IMG/VR virus record: IMGVR_UViG_3300037502_000482 | Location: 1 to 34,741 of that record | Strand: one strand, 5' to 3' | DNA from: a virus | Length of the DNA: 34,741 bases | Part shown: positions 1 through 7,278 of the stretch, piece after piece | How the letters are laid out: each line of letters starts with the position of its first letter | Numbering within the stretch: the first letter of the stretch is position 1 | Notes under the pieces: generated by a model | What the model saw: the letters and a program-made list of their open reading frames with translations, nothing else | Told to the model about the DNA's origin: nothing | Databases searched by the model: none | Position numbers and translations under genes: made by a program

Positions 1-167
1 CACCTCTTTAACCTTCGGCGGTCTGCCCCTGCGTTTGGGCAATTCTACCACTTCTGCAACGGTAGGCACTTGGTCTTTTGGAACCCAACCAAGTGATTTT
101 GCTAATTCGATGTTTTCGGGGTTGATGGATATCTCAACACCACTGGGCTTTACCCAAATTTGTGTCA
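1..167. repeat. Terminal redundancy, left copy (closes the genome)
   Basis: These 167 bases reappear at 34575-34741, matching at 165 of 167 positions. The mismatches are at 127 (G here, A at the right end) and 129 (A here, C at the right end). The gene across this point reads through intact when the ends are joined, so the repeat marks circular closure or a concatemer of a unit genome of about 34,574 bp. A T7-style direct terminal repeat of this size exists in nature, but its two copies should be identical, and the head genes here are of the headful P22 type. Confidence 0.95.
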
Positions 168-171
168 CCAT
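1..171 (-). CDS. 57-aa protein with AT-hook-like C-terminus (stop lies across the closure)
   Basis: ATG at 171-169. The frame stays open to base 1 and its stop is the TGA at 34574-34572 on the other side of the closure, giving 57 residues. The first 45 residues are mixed and include VKPSGVEI and LAKSLGWVP. The tail carries LPKRRGRPPK, an AT-hook-like core (RGRP flanked by basic residues) of the sort that binds the minor groove of AT-rich DNA. It overlaps the stop of the preceding basic gene by 7 bp and lies in the coat-to-gp4 interval, so a virion or packaging DNA-contact role is possible but inferred. Residue 15 is Ser here and Ala in the right-end copy. Confidence 0.75.
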   Translation of the reverse strand, partial: MVTQIWVKPSGVEISINPENIELAKSLGWVPKDQVPTVAEVVELPKRRGRPPKVKEV

Positions 172-452
172 TTTTCCTTGTTTGCCCAGTAGGCTGCGCT
201 CATCTTGCCCTTTGCAATGTTCTTGGAGTGACGCGCCTTGAACGATGCTCGGCGTTTACGATCTGCTTCAGACTCACCTTCACGCTTGGGGCTACCGCTT
301 ACACCCTGCTGTCCAAAGCGAATCGTCTTCACTTGGTCACCAGACTTGGCAACAACAACGTGGGATTTCGTTGGATGGTTCGGAGTCTTCTTGGGCTTGT
401 TGTACCCAGATACTCCAGCCCTAGCCAGTCGTGGGTCTTTAGCTTTTGCCAT
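165..452 (-). CDS. Small basic phage protein, 95 aa
   Basis: This is a Lys/Arg-rich protein that begins MAKAKDPRLARAG and ends KMSAAYWANKEKW. I recognise this pattern as a small basic protein widespread in phages near head genes (possibly DUF5872, though I am not sure of the number). No catalytic motif is visible. A central segment (VVVAKSGDQVKTIRFGQQG) could be a small beta hairpin, and the C-terminal third is probably helical. The start overlaps the HNH gene end by 14 bp and the stop overlaps the AT-hook gene by 7 bp, so it is translated in series with them. A DNA-associated structural role is inferred from charge and position only. Confidence 0.8.
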   Translation of the reverse strand: MAKAKDPRLARAGVSGYNKPKKTPNHPTKSHVVVAKSGDQVKTIRFGQQGVSGSPKREGESEADRKRRASFKARHSKNIAKGKMSAAYWANKEKW

Positions 453-963
453 GATTCACCGTGTACCCATGCTCAATAAATGCTTTGTCTCTGGCTGCGA
501 TTGCGTCTTCAATCGTCCGGAAAGTTCCAACTGTTACTACGGAATTATCCTTCCCAACTCTGACGCGCCATCTACCGCTATCTTTCCGGTAAGTTATCCC
601 GCTTATCCCTGATGCAGTCTTCCTGTGTATTCGGCAGTTTCTGTTGTTATCTGCTTGAGAAACACTTCTTAGGTTTTCCCACTTGTTGTTAAGCCCATCG
701 CCGTCCAAGTGGTCTATGTGCTCAGGCTGCTCTCCAGTCATCCACACCCAAATGATTCTGTGAGCGTAAACATATTTGCCTTGGAATCCTATTCTTAAAT
801 ACGTTTTGCCCGTCCCTGATCTATGAGCATAAGGCTTTTCAGACTTCGCGCCCTTAAGACCTTTTTTGTTTTCCCAGATTGCGGTGTCTCTTATCAGCTC
901 ACCTGTTTCTGGCAAATAACGGAATTCAGCTCGTACTGCTATCGGATCTATCAATGTAGCCAT
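439..963 (-). CDS. HNH homing endonuclease with AP2 DNA-binding domain
   Basis: 174 residues. The HNH nuclease core spans about residues 67-105: an AHRIIW segment, IDHLDGDGLNNKWENLR with the catalytic His and metal-binding Asn, and a following Asn-rich stretch. Residues about 118-165 form an AP2-type DNA-binding domain (GISGITYRKDSGRWRVRVG, then GTFRTIEDAIAARDKA). This pairing is typical of free-standing phage homing endonucleases that cut a related genome lacking the gene. It sits directly after the coat gene, a common insertion point. GGGAGG lies 5 bases before the ATG. A promoter and a structured leader just upstream suggest expression independent of the coat operon. Confidence 0.93.
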   Translation of the reverse strand: MATLIDPIAVRAEFRYLPETGELIRDTAIWENKKGLKGAKSEKPYAHRSGTGKTYLRIGFQGKYVYAHRIIWVWMTGEQPEHIDHLDGDGLNNKWENLRSVSQADNNRNCRIHRKTASGISGITYRKDSGRWRVRVGKDNSVVTVGTFRTIEDAIAARDKAFIEHGYTVNHGKS

Positions 964-992
964 ATCGCCTCCCAGCGACTCCCAGAAAGTTA

Positions 993-1051
993 ACGCACCT
1001 TTGCCTAGTTGGGAGAGCTAGACTCAAGGGGTTAATTAGTCCCCGGTGCGC
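993..1051 (-). promoter_or_regulatory. Structured 59-nt leader of the HNH gene
   Basis: On the minus strand GCGCACC (1051-1045) can pair with GGTGCGT (999-993), six Watson-Crick pairs plus one G-T. This closes a domain that contains a GGGG/CCCC hairpin (1044-1028). The predicted transcription start of the promoter at 1056-1064 falls at about the first base of this stem. Read on the plus strand, the same bases look like a tRNA without its anticodon arm, with AGTTGGGAGAGC in the D-arm position and GGGGTTAATTAGTCCCC in the T-arm position. Either a 5' protective or regulatory mRNA structure or a tRNA-like remnant is possible. Confidence 0.4.
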
Positions 1052-1055
1052 TCAC

Positions 1056-1064
1056 ATTATAGCA
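1056..1064 (-). promoter_or_regulatory. Extended -10 promoter for the HNH/basic-protein genes
   Basis: The minus strand reads TGCTATAAT, a perfect consensus -10 (TATAAT) preceded by the TGn extension that allows sigma-70 recognition without a good -35. No convincing -35 is present at 17 or 18 bp. The site lies just beyond the coat stop codon and about 93 bases upstream of the HNH start. It would give this gene its own transcript from host RNA polymerase. Confidence 0.5.
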
Positions 1065-1075
1065 TTATGCCATCG

Positions 1076-2344
1076 TTAATTGCCGAAGGCTTGACCTGCG
1101 AAGAACGGGTTGAAGGTAGCGTAAGCAGGCAGAAGGTCGAAACGAATCTTCTGCTTGTTAGCGTCACCGTCCGAGTATTTGGTTACACGGATGCTCATGC
1201 CGTCTTCAGTGGTGGCAATGGTGTCAGTCATGTACAGCTTGGGCAGCTTCACAGTACCCAGACCGAACGCCTGCTTGTGGTAGAACATGGCGGGCTGGTA
1301 GGTGGTGGAAGCCGAACCCAGCAGGGTTACAACGTCACCAGATACCGGAGCCGAGGCCACAGTGTTGTACTGACCGTTAGCTTCGTAGATCGCAGCACCA
1401 GCTACAACCAGCGTACCTTCACCGGATGCACCCAGAGTTACGTCAGCCGTAACCACACCGCAGAAGATGATCGCGTTGCCGGAGGCATCAACAATCGGAG
1501 TGCGGGTGGACAGGTTCAGACGGTTGCGAGCAGCGATGGTAATGATCTCACCAGCCTTGACCGTAGCGTTGGCAGAGAAACCAGTTACAGCCAGCGACTG
1601 CTTCATGGTGTCTTTGTGGGCAACGTAGGTAACAGTCGGGTTGGCCGACAGAGTACCAGCGCGGTCAGTTGCAGTGCCGGATACATAGCTCGCCAGAGCG
1701 TTCGAGGTCAGTGCGCGGAGACCAGCGAAGTTCGGGCTGATCTGTGCCTTTTCCCAAGCGGTCTCAACCAGCTTCTGACCAACATGAAGACCGTTCTGAA
1801 CACCAGCAAGAACTGCGGCTACGAAGGGGTTAACAACGTAGTACTTCTCGCCTTCCATCGGAACACCCATAGCGTCCATGAAAGCGCCAGCACCAGCAAC
1901 ATCCGACCAAGCATCAATTGCAGTGCCGGGCGAGCCGTACTTCAGGTTGCAGTTCTTCAGCATGTAGCTCGACAGATCAAGTTCGAGGTCAGTCACCAGA
2001 CGGGTTGCCATCGGTGCCAGAATTTCCTCAAGCTGATCCAGTTCCAGTGCCTCTTCAATGTTCGTCCACTCAGTGGCAACAGTGAAGTAATCCTGAACTA
2101 CGCCAGAAGCCTTACCAGCAATGATGTCGGACTTCGTGGAGGCCGAGATATCACCACCACTGGTACGGATCGAGCGATAGTCAGTGGGACGCTTGAAGTC
2201 TACAGTCGAACCCGTGGAAGGGTTGAACTTGTTGGACAGCAGCTGCGTGTCAACAGTTTTGGTCAGAACGCGGCTGGACTCAAACTTGTCCAAGAATACG
2301 CGAGCGACCTTTCGGGTAATGTTACTACTAAGATTGTTGGCCAT
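1076..2344 (-). CDS. Major capsid (coat) protein, P22 gp5-like
   Basis: 422 residues, close to the 430 of P22 gp5. The protein begins MANNLSSNITRKVARVFLD. It has the N-terminal helix, the EALELDQLEEILAPMATRLV spine-helix region, and a Gly/Thr-rich middle (about 215-330) where P22 coat carries its inserted telokin-like domain. The tail is LLPAYATFNPFFAGQAFGN. The family adopts the HK97 fold and builds the icosahedral shell around scaffold. It follows scaffold by 11 bp with GGAGA before the ATG, and portal-scaffold-coat order matches P22. The plus strand opposite is also open for 550 codons, but that frame is a shadow. Confidence 0.95.
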   Translation of the reverse strand: MANNLSSNITRKVARVFLDKFESSRVLTKTVDTQLLSNKFNPSTGSTVDFKRPTDYRSIRTSGGDISASTKSDIIAGKASGVVQDYFTVATEWTNIEEALELDQLEEILAPMATRLVTDLELDLSSYMLKNCNLKYGSPGTAIDAWSDVAGAGAFMDAMGVPMEGEKYYVVNPFVAAVLAGVQNGLHVGQKLVETAWEKAQISPNFAGLRALTSNALASYVSGTATDRAGTLSANPTVTYVAHKDTMKQSLAVTGFSANATVKAGEIITIAARNRLNLSTRTPIVDASGNAIIFCGVVTADVTLGASGEGTLVVAGAAIYEANGQYNTVASAPVSGDVVTLLGSASTTYQPAMFYHKQAFGLGTVKLPKLYMTDTIATTEDGMSIRVTKYSDGDANKQKIRFDLLPAYATFNPFFAGQAFGN

Positions 2345-2355
2345 TGTGGCATCTC

Positions 2356-3192
2356 CTATTCAAATGTAGCACCCTTTGGGCCTTTCGGCTGTGGGCTGAT
2401 CCCCGAGTTGCGGGGTTGGTTCAGCGGGTCAGGTGCCTTGGTTACCTTGGGTTTCATGGCAACGGCTTTGGCCTTCAAGTCAGTCGCAAGTCGCACAGCG
2501 GCCATTGTTACCGGCATCTGTACAAGCCTCTCAAGTTCTAACTGGTTCTTGGCAAGGTACTTCGTGAGCAGTGGCCCGTGGTCATCGGCAAGAATCATCT
2601 CTACCAATGCCGGGTCAATCCCGTATCCTGCGACAAGCGTTCCAGCCTCTTGTAGCTCTGCCGCCGCAACACCGAGTTTATTGGCTCGTTCTGCGTAGGC
2701 TTTGACTTCTTCCTGCTGTCGTTCCTGCTGCCGTCTTTGCTGCTCCAAGTCGGCCTGCTGACGCTGCCAAAGCAGTGTCTGCTGTTGTGCCTCCCAAGCC
2801 GCAGCCTCGCGGATGGCTTGATCCCTCTGAACCAGCCTTTGTCTGTACTCAACGTCTGAGAGTGCAAACGGGTCTGGCGCTTCAGGGACTATCGGCCTTC
2901 CTTGCTGGGGAATTTTCGCTTCAAGTTCTTCAAGTCGCTTGCGGAGTGCTTCGGCTTCACGCTCTTTTTCACGGAGCTTGAAAACCTTTTTACCCACAGC
3001 CTCATTGAAGATTCGCTGCTGTTCCTCAGTAAACTCAACAGGTTTTTCGTGTGTTGAGTCGCCACTATCCGGTGCTGATTCGGAGTCAGGCTCTGGAGTT
3101 TCCTCCTGCTCTTCCTGACCTTCAGTTTCTGGTAGGTCGTCTTCCTGCTCGATTAGATAACCACCATCATCTGGTTGCAGCTCTTTGCTCAT
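2356..3192 (-). CDS. Scaffolding protein
   Basis: 278 residues of very charged, Glu/Gln/Lys/Arg-rich sequence. The first 60 residues are acidic and disordered-looking. Residues about 70-95 and 120-170 are strong coiled-coil helices rich in Gln and Arg. The C-terminus is basic and Pro/Gly-rich (KAVAMKPKVTKAPDP), as expected of the coat-binding end of a P22 gp8-type scaffold. Position between portal and coat supports this. AAGGGG lies 8 bases before the ATG. Assignment rests on composition and synteny, because scaffold sequences diverge quickly. Confidence 0.9.
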   Translation of the reverse strand: MSKELQPDDGGYLIEQEDDLPETEGQEEQEETPEPDSESAPDSGDSTHEKPVEFTEEQQRIFNEAVGKKVFKLREKEREAEALRKRLEELEAKIPQQGRPIVPEAPDPFALSDVEYRQRLVQRDQAIREAAAWEAQQQTLLWQRQQADLEQQRRQQERQQEEVKAYAERANKLGVAAAELQEAGTLVAGYGIDPALVEMILADDHGPLLTKYLAKNQLELERLVQMPVTMAAVRLATDLKAKAVAMKPKVTKAPDPLNQPRNSGISPQPKGPKGATFE

Positions 3193-3213
3193 GATTGCCC
3201 CTTTAAGGTAGAT

Positions 3214-3263
3214 GCCACGAATAGGGTCGTGTACCCGGTCTTACGCCACGAAGAAGGTCGTGT
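3214..3263. repeat. Two direct copies of a hairpin-forming 19-mer before scaffold
   Basis: The plus strand at 3214-3232 reads GCCACGAATAGGGTCGTGT and at 3245-3263 reads GCCACGAAGAAGGTCGTGT, 17 of 19 identical and 31 bp apart. Each copy is itself an inverted repeat, CACGA-N6-TCGTG, with the differences confined to the loop. The pair occupies the 111-bp portal-to-scaffold spacer, 22 bp upstream of the scaffold start. An mRNA-processing or stabilising pair of hairpins, or a dimer-protein operator, would fit. Confidence 0.75.
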
Positions 3264-3286
3264 GCCTGTTCACAGTCTGTCACAAG

Positions 3287-3303
3287 TTGACAAATATTGT
3301 CAA
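3287..3303. promoter_or_regulatory. Palindrome directly after the portal stop
   Basis: TTGACAA-ATA-TTGTCAA is a perfect inverted repeat with 7-bp arms and a 3-base centre, directly abutting the portal stop codon (3304-3306). Each strand contains a consensus -35 hexamer TTGACA, but no matching -10 lies 16-18 bp downstream on the minus strand. There is no T-run, so it is not a standard terminator. It looks like an operator half-site pair. Confidence 0.45.
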
Positions 3304-5508
3304 TTACCTCACAAACGGATTCAAGGCACTAACCACCTTCAACTGGTTGTCGATGGCTTGGCCTTGGGTCGCTACCTGATCGCGCTGAATCTTGGCACCT
3401 GCTTCCTGTGCCTTGATCTGCGTGTTCATTCTCTGAGTTTCAGCGTTGAAGGAATCAAGCTGGAGATTAGCTTGGTCGGTCTGGAGGCCCATCTGAAGTT
3501 TCTGCGCCTCAAGTTGAATTCGGGCCATCTCAAGCTGGAGTTTCTGCATATCCACCTGCGCCCGCATCTGGTCGGCTTGGGCTTTTGCCATCTCGGCCTG
3601 AGCCAGAACCATTGCAGGGTCTTGAGCCTGACCTTGCATCTGCATCTTGGCTTGAAGTTCAGCCTTCTCTTCATCGGTCATCTGGGACTCAGGGATAATC
3701 CCTTGAGCCAGCATTTGAGCGCGTCTGCGTTCAGCAAGAGCGTCAGCAACAGGAGAGACCACGTTCCTCAACAGCAGATCACCACCGAGCTTGAGGATGT
3801 CGGGATCGACCTGAGCTAGATCAATCATCGTTCTCAGAGTTTGTTCTTGGCGATTCCTGAAGCTGGGGCCAGCCTTACACACTACGTCATACGTTCCTTC
3901 AGACAGGTCGTTGACCTTCACCACCCGCCCGGTCTGGCCGTCAATGACTTCCTGATTGATGGGCTTCATTTCCATTGAACCATCTTCGTACATCAAGCGC
4001 ATTTGACGCTGGTTGTCGTAGACCTTGGGGATCGTGGAGACAAGGATTTTGCCGGTATGACCAATGGCAATTTCCATTGCTTGGAAGTATTTGTGGGTGC
4101 CGTTATCACCTTTGTTCTGGAGCCGCTCAATCGCTACACCAGACTGAAGGCCCGGATTGTCGCCCATGTTCGAGGCAAACATCCCAGCGGACATTCCGAT
4201 AATGCCGCGCATTGCTTCGGAGATCGTCCTAAGTCCGGGGTTGATCTGAGCACCGCCCTGCTGCTGGGGAGCGCCGGGAACCTGTGGATCAGGGTTGTAG
4301 AACTGGACGGGATCGGTATTTGTGTTCAGGGTCTGGAGCTGGAGTTCATGCCCAGCAGCCTGAGCCATCGTCATCCAGTACTTAGCCCTCGGAGCCAGAG
4401 CGCCTTCCTCAATCTCACGGGACAGTGAATAGTTCAGAACTCGCTGGGAATCCATGAGCTTTTCTACTGCGCCGTAATAGATTGTCTTGTTCTCAAGAAT
4501 CTTGAAGTTGGCGTAAACAGGGACAACAGGCAGATAACAGAAAGCTGTATCCCGATCATCCTCAAGCCAATCCGAGGCATCGAAGAGACGCGAACAAACC
4601 TTCTTGTACTTGCGCTCACGCCTGCGGACTTCGGTAACACCCATCTGCAACAGTTCGTCTTTGATGGTTTCAAAGTCATCATTGACTTCATGCACTTGGC
4701 CGTTCGACATCAAGACCAGTTCGCGCATTTCCTCCTCAACGTACAGGAGTTCACCAATCACAACCACCTCTGCCTTGTCGTAATAGGCATCACCCTCGCG
4801 GTCATCGGATACACTCGAACCAGAACCTTCAGGCCAGCGAGCGTAATATTCCTCGGTGGAAATCGGATGCAGCACGAAGCAATAACGAGCATCTGACTTG
4901 TCTTGCAACTGAGCGGACGGATCAAACCATACTCGGTCAACAGCGTTGCCGATAGGTTCAATCAACAGGTCTTGGTCGAAAGAGTTGTCGTCAGCAAACT
5001 TCTGAACCACTCGCCACGCATCGAAGCCGCAGGTCACAGCACCCCTGCCTGCGTGAGAGTAGATCAGGGAAGCGTTCGAGATCGTTTCAAGGTTGCGGAT
5101 GATTGCGTCATAAGTCTCGGCAACGTCCTTAGATGCCGATCCACCAGCGGGAGAGACCTTGATATCGAAGTCAGCCTGCTCAAGTTCGCCTGCAATCTGG
5201 TCAACAATGGGAGACGCCATATCGAACGTATAGCGCGGCTTGTTGATGTTGTTGTTCCACCAGTAAGGCTCCCACTGACCATCCCGCTTGGAAACGAACA
5301 GATGGGCTTCCCTAGCCTTCTCACGGTTGTCGTGGTCGGCCCACTGGGCAGCCTTCAGCAGATTGATAATGGCATCGTGGGAATCGTACTTGTCCTCAAT
5401 GTCGAGGATTTCATCACCCTTCTCCACTGCTTTCTTACTGACGTAACCATCGTCTTCGGAGTCCATCTCGGAGCCGTTCTCGTATTCAGCCATTAGCGTC
5501 CACCCCAT
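3304..5508 (-). CDS. Portal protein, P22 gp1-like
   Basis: 734 residues, against 725 for P22 gp1. The twelve-subunit portal is the DNA channel and the docking site for terminase and for the gp4-like adaptor. An acidic N-terminus precedes the core, which includes RYTFDMASPIVDQIAGELEQ and later YFQAMEIAIGHTGKILVS. The final 110 residues are a long Gln/Ala/Met-rich helix with QADQMRAQVDMQKLQLEMAR-like periodicity, matching the C-terminal barrel of P22-type portals. The start overlaps the large-terminase end by 16 bp. Synteny with TerL, scaffold and coat is as in P22. Confidence 0.95.
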   Translation of the reverse strand: MGWTLMAEYENGSEMDSEDDGYVSKKAVEKGDEILDIEDKYDSHDAIINLLKAAQWADHDNREKAREAHLFVSKRDGQWEPYWWNNNINKPRYTFDMASPIVDQIAGELEQADFDIKVSPAGGSASKDVAETYDAIIRNLETISNASLIYSHAGRGAVTCGFDAWRVVQKFADDNSFDQDLLIEPIGNAVDRVWFDPSAQLQDKSDARYCFVLHPISTEEYYARWPEGSGSSVSDDREGDAYYDKAEVVVIGELLYVEEEMRELVLMSNGQVHEVNDDFETIKDELLQMGVTEVRRRERKYKKVCSRLFDASDWLEDDRDTAFCYLPVVPVYANFKILENKTIYYGAVEKLMDSQRVLNYSLSREIEEGALAPRAKYWMTMAQAAGHELQLQTLNTNTDPVQFYNPDPQVPGAPQQQGGAQINPGLRTISEAMRGIIGMSAGMFASNMGDNPGLQSGVAIERLQNKGDNGTHKYFQAMEIAIGHTGKILVSTIPKVYDNQRQMRLMYEDGSMEMKPINQEVIDGQTGRVVKVNDLSEGTYDVVCKAGPSFRNRQEQTLRTMIDLAQVDPDILKLGGDLLLRNVVSPVADALAERRRAQMLAQGIIPESQMTDEEKAELQAKMQMQGQAQDPAMVLAQAEMAKAQADQMRAQVDMQKLQLEMARIQLEAQKLQMGLQTDQANLQLDSFNAETQRMNTQIKAQEAGAKIQRDQVATQGQAIDNQLKVVSALNPFVR

Positions 5509-6917
5509 CCGGCAAATTTGATTGTGGCCACCTGATTCATGATGGCCTTGGGTGAATACATACTCATCATCAACGAATCACCCATGTTCGGAGACGGTAG
5601 CTGGTAGGGCTTCTTTGCCATTTCCAGCTTGCTCATGATCTGTATCTTACCATTGTTGTTGCGTTTTAGGGGAATCCGGCAGACCTCGGCCCTTAACTGG
5701 TCAAGGCTTTCCATGTTTGAAGACAGGGAGATCATCTCGTCTGGATTGATGTACTTCTTCTGCTCAACTGCTCGCCAAGTGGCCTCGAACCGTTCCCGCA
5801 GCTTCCACCAATACTGGGCGCGTTTGTTGTAAAACGTGTCCCGGTTGGTCTTGTGTTGATCCTTGTCACTGGCATAGATCGAATCCGCATCATCGGGAGA
5901 TTCACTTCCCCTGAACATCCACCACTGCATCTTCGTTCCACTGAGTGCCTGCTCAACCTGCCGCTTTAAACTAATGCCCATCCCGTCACAGTCCCACACA
6001 AACCAATCAGCACCAGCCTTCCGTGCTTCCTCAAGCGCCCAGTCCATACCGACATTAGAGTCACCTGTTGTCTTCTCCATAACTTGAAGCACAACCGAAC
6101 CCCTGCGGATAGCCAGACCCTTCGTATCCCCGCCTTCATCGGAAGGATCGTGGGACGCAATGATTGCCCCTTCAGGCTTAAAGCCCAGCTTCTCATGGGC
6201 GTCAATGGCAGCGTCAAACCACTCTACCGGGATGATCGAATCTTCAACCTCATCGTAGTATTCCCCCAACCAGATATGACGATAAAGGGCGGTTGACAGG
6301 TTGGACTGGTCGTATGCCCGTTCCTGCTCGAGTACGTCAGGGAAGAATGGGTTGTCGTCATAGTTCACCCAGATGATGAGATGCAGGTCATCTTCGTAGT
6401 ACCTGTCACGCCTGAGCTGCTTCTCGAATGGCTTTATAAACCGCTGGGAGAAAACATCGGATGAATGCCTTGGATTACCCGTCATCCATATCTCGGAGTC
6501 CTCAGAGCGCAGCGTAGGGGTCAGAGCCTTGAGCGAATCGAAAGAGATGGTCTGAGCTTCTTCCACCCAGAACCGCTTGAACCCGTGCATCGATTTGATG
6601 CCCTCGGGATTCCTAGCTAGACCACGGAACTTGAACGCATCATGCCCTGCATACTGGATGGCAGTGGATTGAACCTTGAACCCCTGAAGGTCTAAGCGTT
6701 CGATCTCAGCGGACAGGAGAGCATGAACCGAGTCATCCATGCTTACTTGGAACTCACGGAAGCAGGCAGTGCGAATCCCCTTCGTCTGGGCATCCATCAA
6801 GCAGATATCCCCGACCGATTGACTCTTGCCGCTCCCCCTACCGCCTATGATGATTTTGAACCGCTTGGGCTTCTGTACCAGCGGCAGCAAGGCTCTAGGC
6901 AGGGTCATCTCAGGCAT
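5493..6917 (-). CDS. terL: Terminase large subunit
   Basis: 474 residues, near the 499 of P22 gp2. This is the ATP-driven packaging motor and headful nuclease. Walker A is GGRGSGKS at residues 25-32. Walker B with the catalytic Glu is RFWVEEA at 115-121. The coupling motif region WMTGNPR follows. The RNase-H-like nuclease begins near residue 254 with SHDPSDEGGD, supplying acidic metal ligands, and continues through VWDCDGMG. The start overlaps TerS by 8 bp and the end overlaps portal by 16 bp, the usual tight packaging operon. Confidence 0.96.
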   Translation of the reverse strand: MPEMTLPRALLPLVQKPKRFKIIIGGRGSGKSQSVGDICLMDAQTKGIRTACFREFQVSMDDSVHALLSAEIERLDLQGFKVQSTAIQYAGHDAFKFRGLARNPEGIKSMHGFKRFWVEEAQTISFDSLKALTPTLRSEDSEIWMTGNPRHSSDVFSQRFIKPFEKQLRRDRYYEDDLHLIIWVNYDDNPFFPDVLEQERAYDQSNLSTALYRHIWLGEYYDEVEDSIIPVEWFDAAIDAHEKLGFKPEGAIIASHDPSDEGGDTKGLAIRRGSVVLQVMEKTTGDSNVGMDWALEEARKAGADWFVWDCDGMGISLKRQVEQALSGTKMQWWMFRGSESPDDADSIYASDKDQHKTNRDTFYNKRAQYWWKLRERFEATWRAVEQKKYINPDEMISLSSNMESLDQLRAEVCRIPLKRNNNGKIQIMSKLEMAKKPYQLPSPNMGDSLMMSMYSPKAIMNQVATIKFAGWGGR

Positions 6918-7278
6918 CGACTACCCTTACCGTCCACTCGGTTTGAATTGGCCCGCCATCGGCACCCGTCTGTTCTACTCTGTCCGTTTCCTTGAATCCC
7001 ATCTGGGTCTTGGCATAGAACATCGCGGCCCGAATGCAGTCAGCGTATGTAGCGCCATCCTTCAGGGATGTGCCAGATGCAGCTTGGAACAAAAACCGCC
7101 CAACCTGACCGTGAGCCTTCGCCATAGCCTCGTCCATGATCTCGCGGTAATACTTGCTTAAAGTCTTGTCGTCAATGCCGATATAAGCAGCCACCTGCTT
7201 TACGGGAACGCCGTAGCTAATCAGAGCAGCCACTTCTGCCCTGCTCTTTTCGGTTGGCTCATGCGGTCTGCGGGACAT
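6910..7278 (-). CDS. terS: Terminase small subunit
   Basis: 122 residues. Residues about 10-50 form a helix-turn-helix (AALISYGVPVKQVAAYIGID, then KTLSKYYREIMDEA), followed by a helical oligomerisation segment and a short beta tail ending TVRVVDA that would contact TerL. The family binds pac DNA as a ring. It is a little shorter than P22 gp3 (162). The ATG overlaps the Mom-like gene stop as TAATG, and the end overlaps TerL by 8 bp. Confidence 0.9.
   Translation of the reverse strand: MSRRPHEPTEKSRAEVAALISYGVPVKQVAAYIGIDDKTLSKYYREIMDEAMAKAHGQVGRFLFQAASGTSLKDGATYADCIRAAMFYAKTQMGFKETDRVEQTGADGGPIQTEWTVRVVDA

Noticed and set aside
993-1051. Functional tRNA gene
   Set aside because: Only 59 nt, no anticodon arm, mismatched D-stem and a 9-base T-loop. 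Kept as a tRNA-like structure only.
1046-2698. 550-codon open frame on the plus strand opposite the coat gene
   Set aside because: The minus strand is clearly coat and scaffold. The plus frame has Ser/Arg/Asn-rich shadow composition, no ribosome site and no recognisable motif. Its length is a by-product of coat codon use.
3175-3819. 214-codon plus-strand frame rich in Leu and His
   Set aside because: Mirror of the portal Gln/Lys-rich helical tail; composition explained by the opposite strand.
4903-5496. 197-codon plus-strand frame
   Set aside because: Shadow of the portal N-terminal half.
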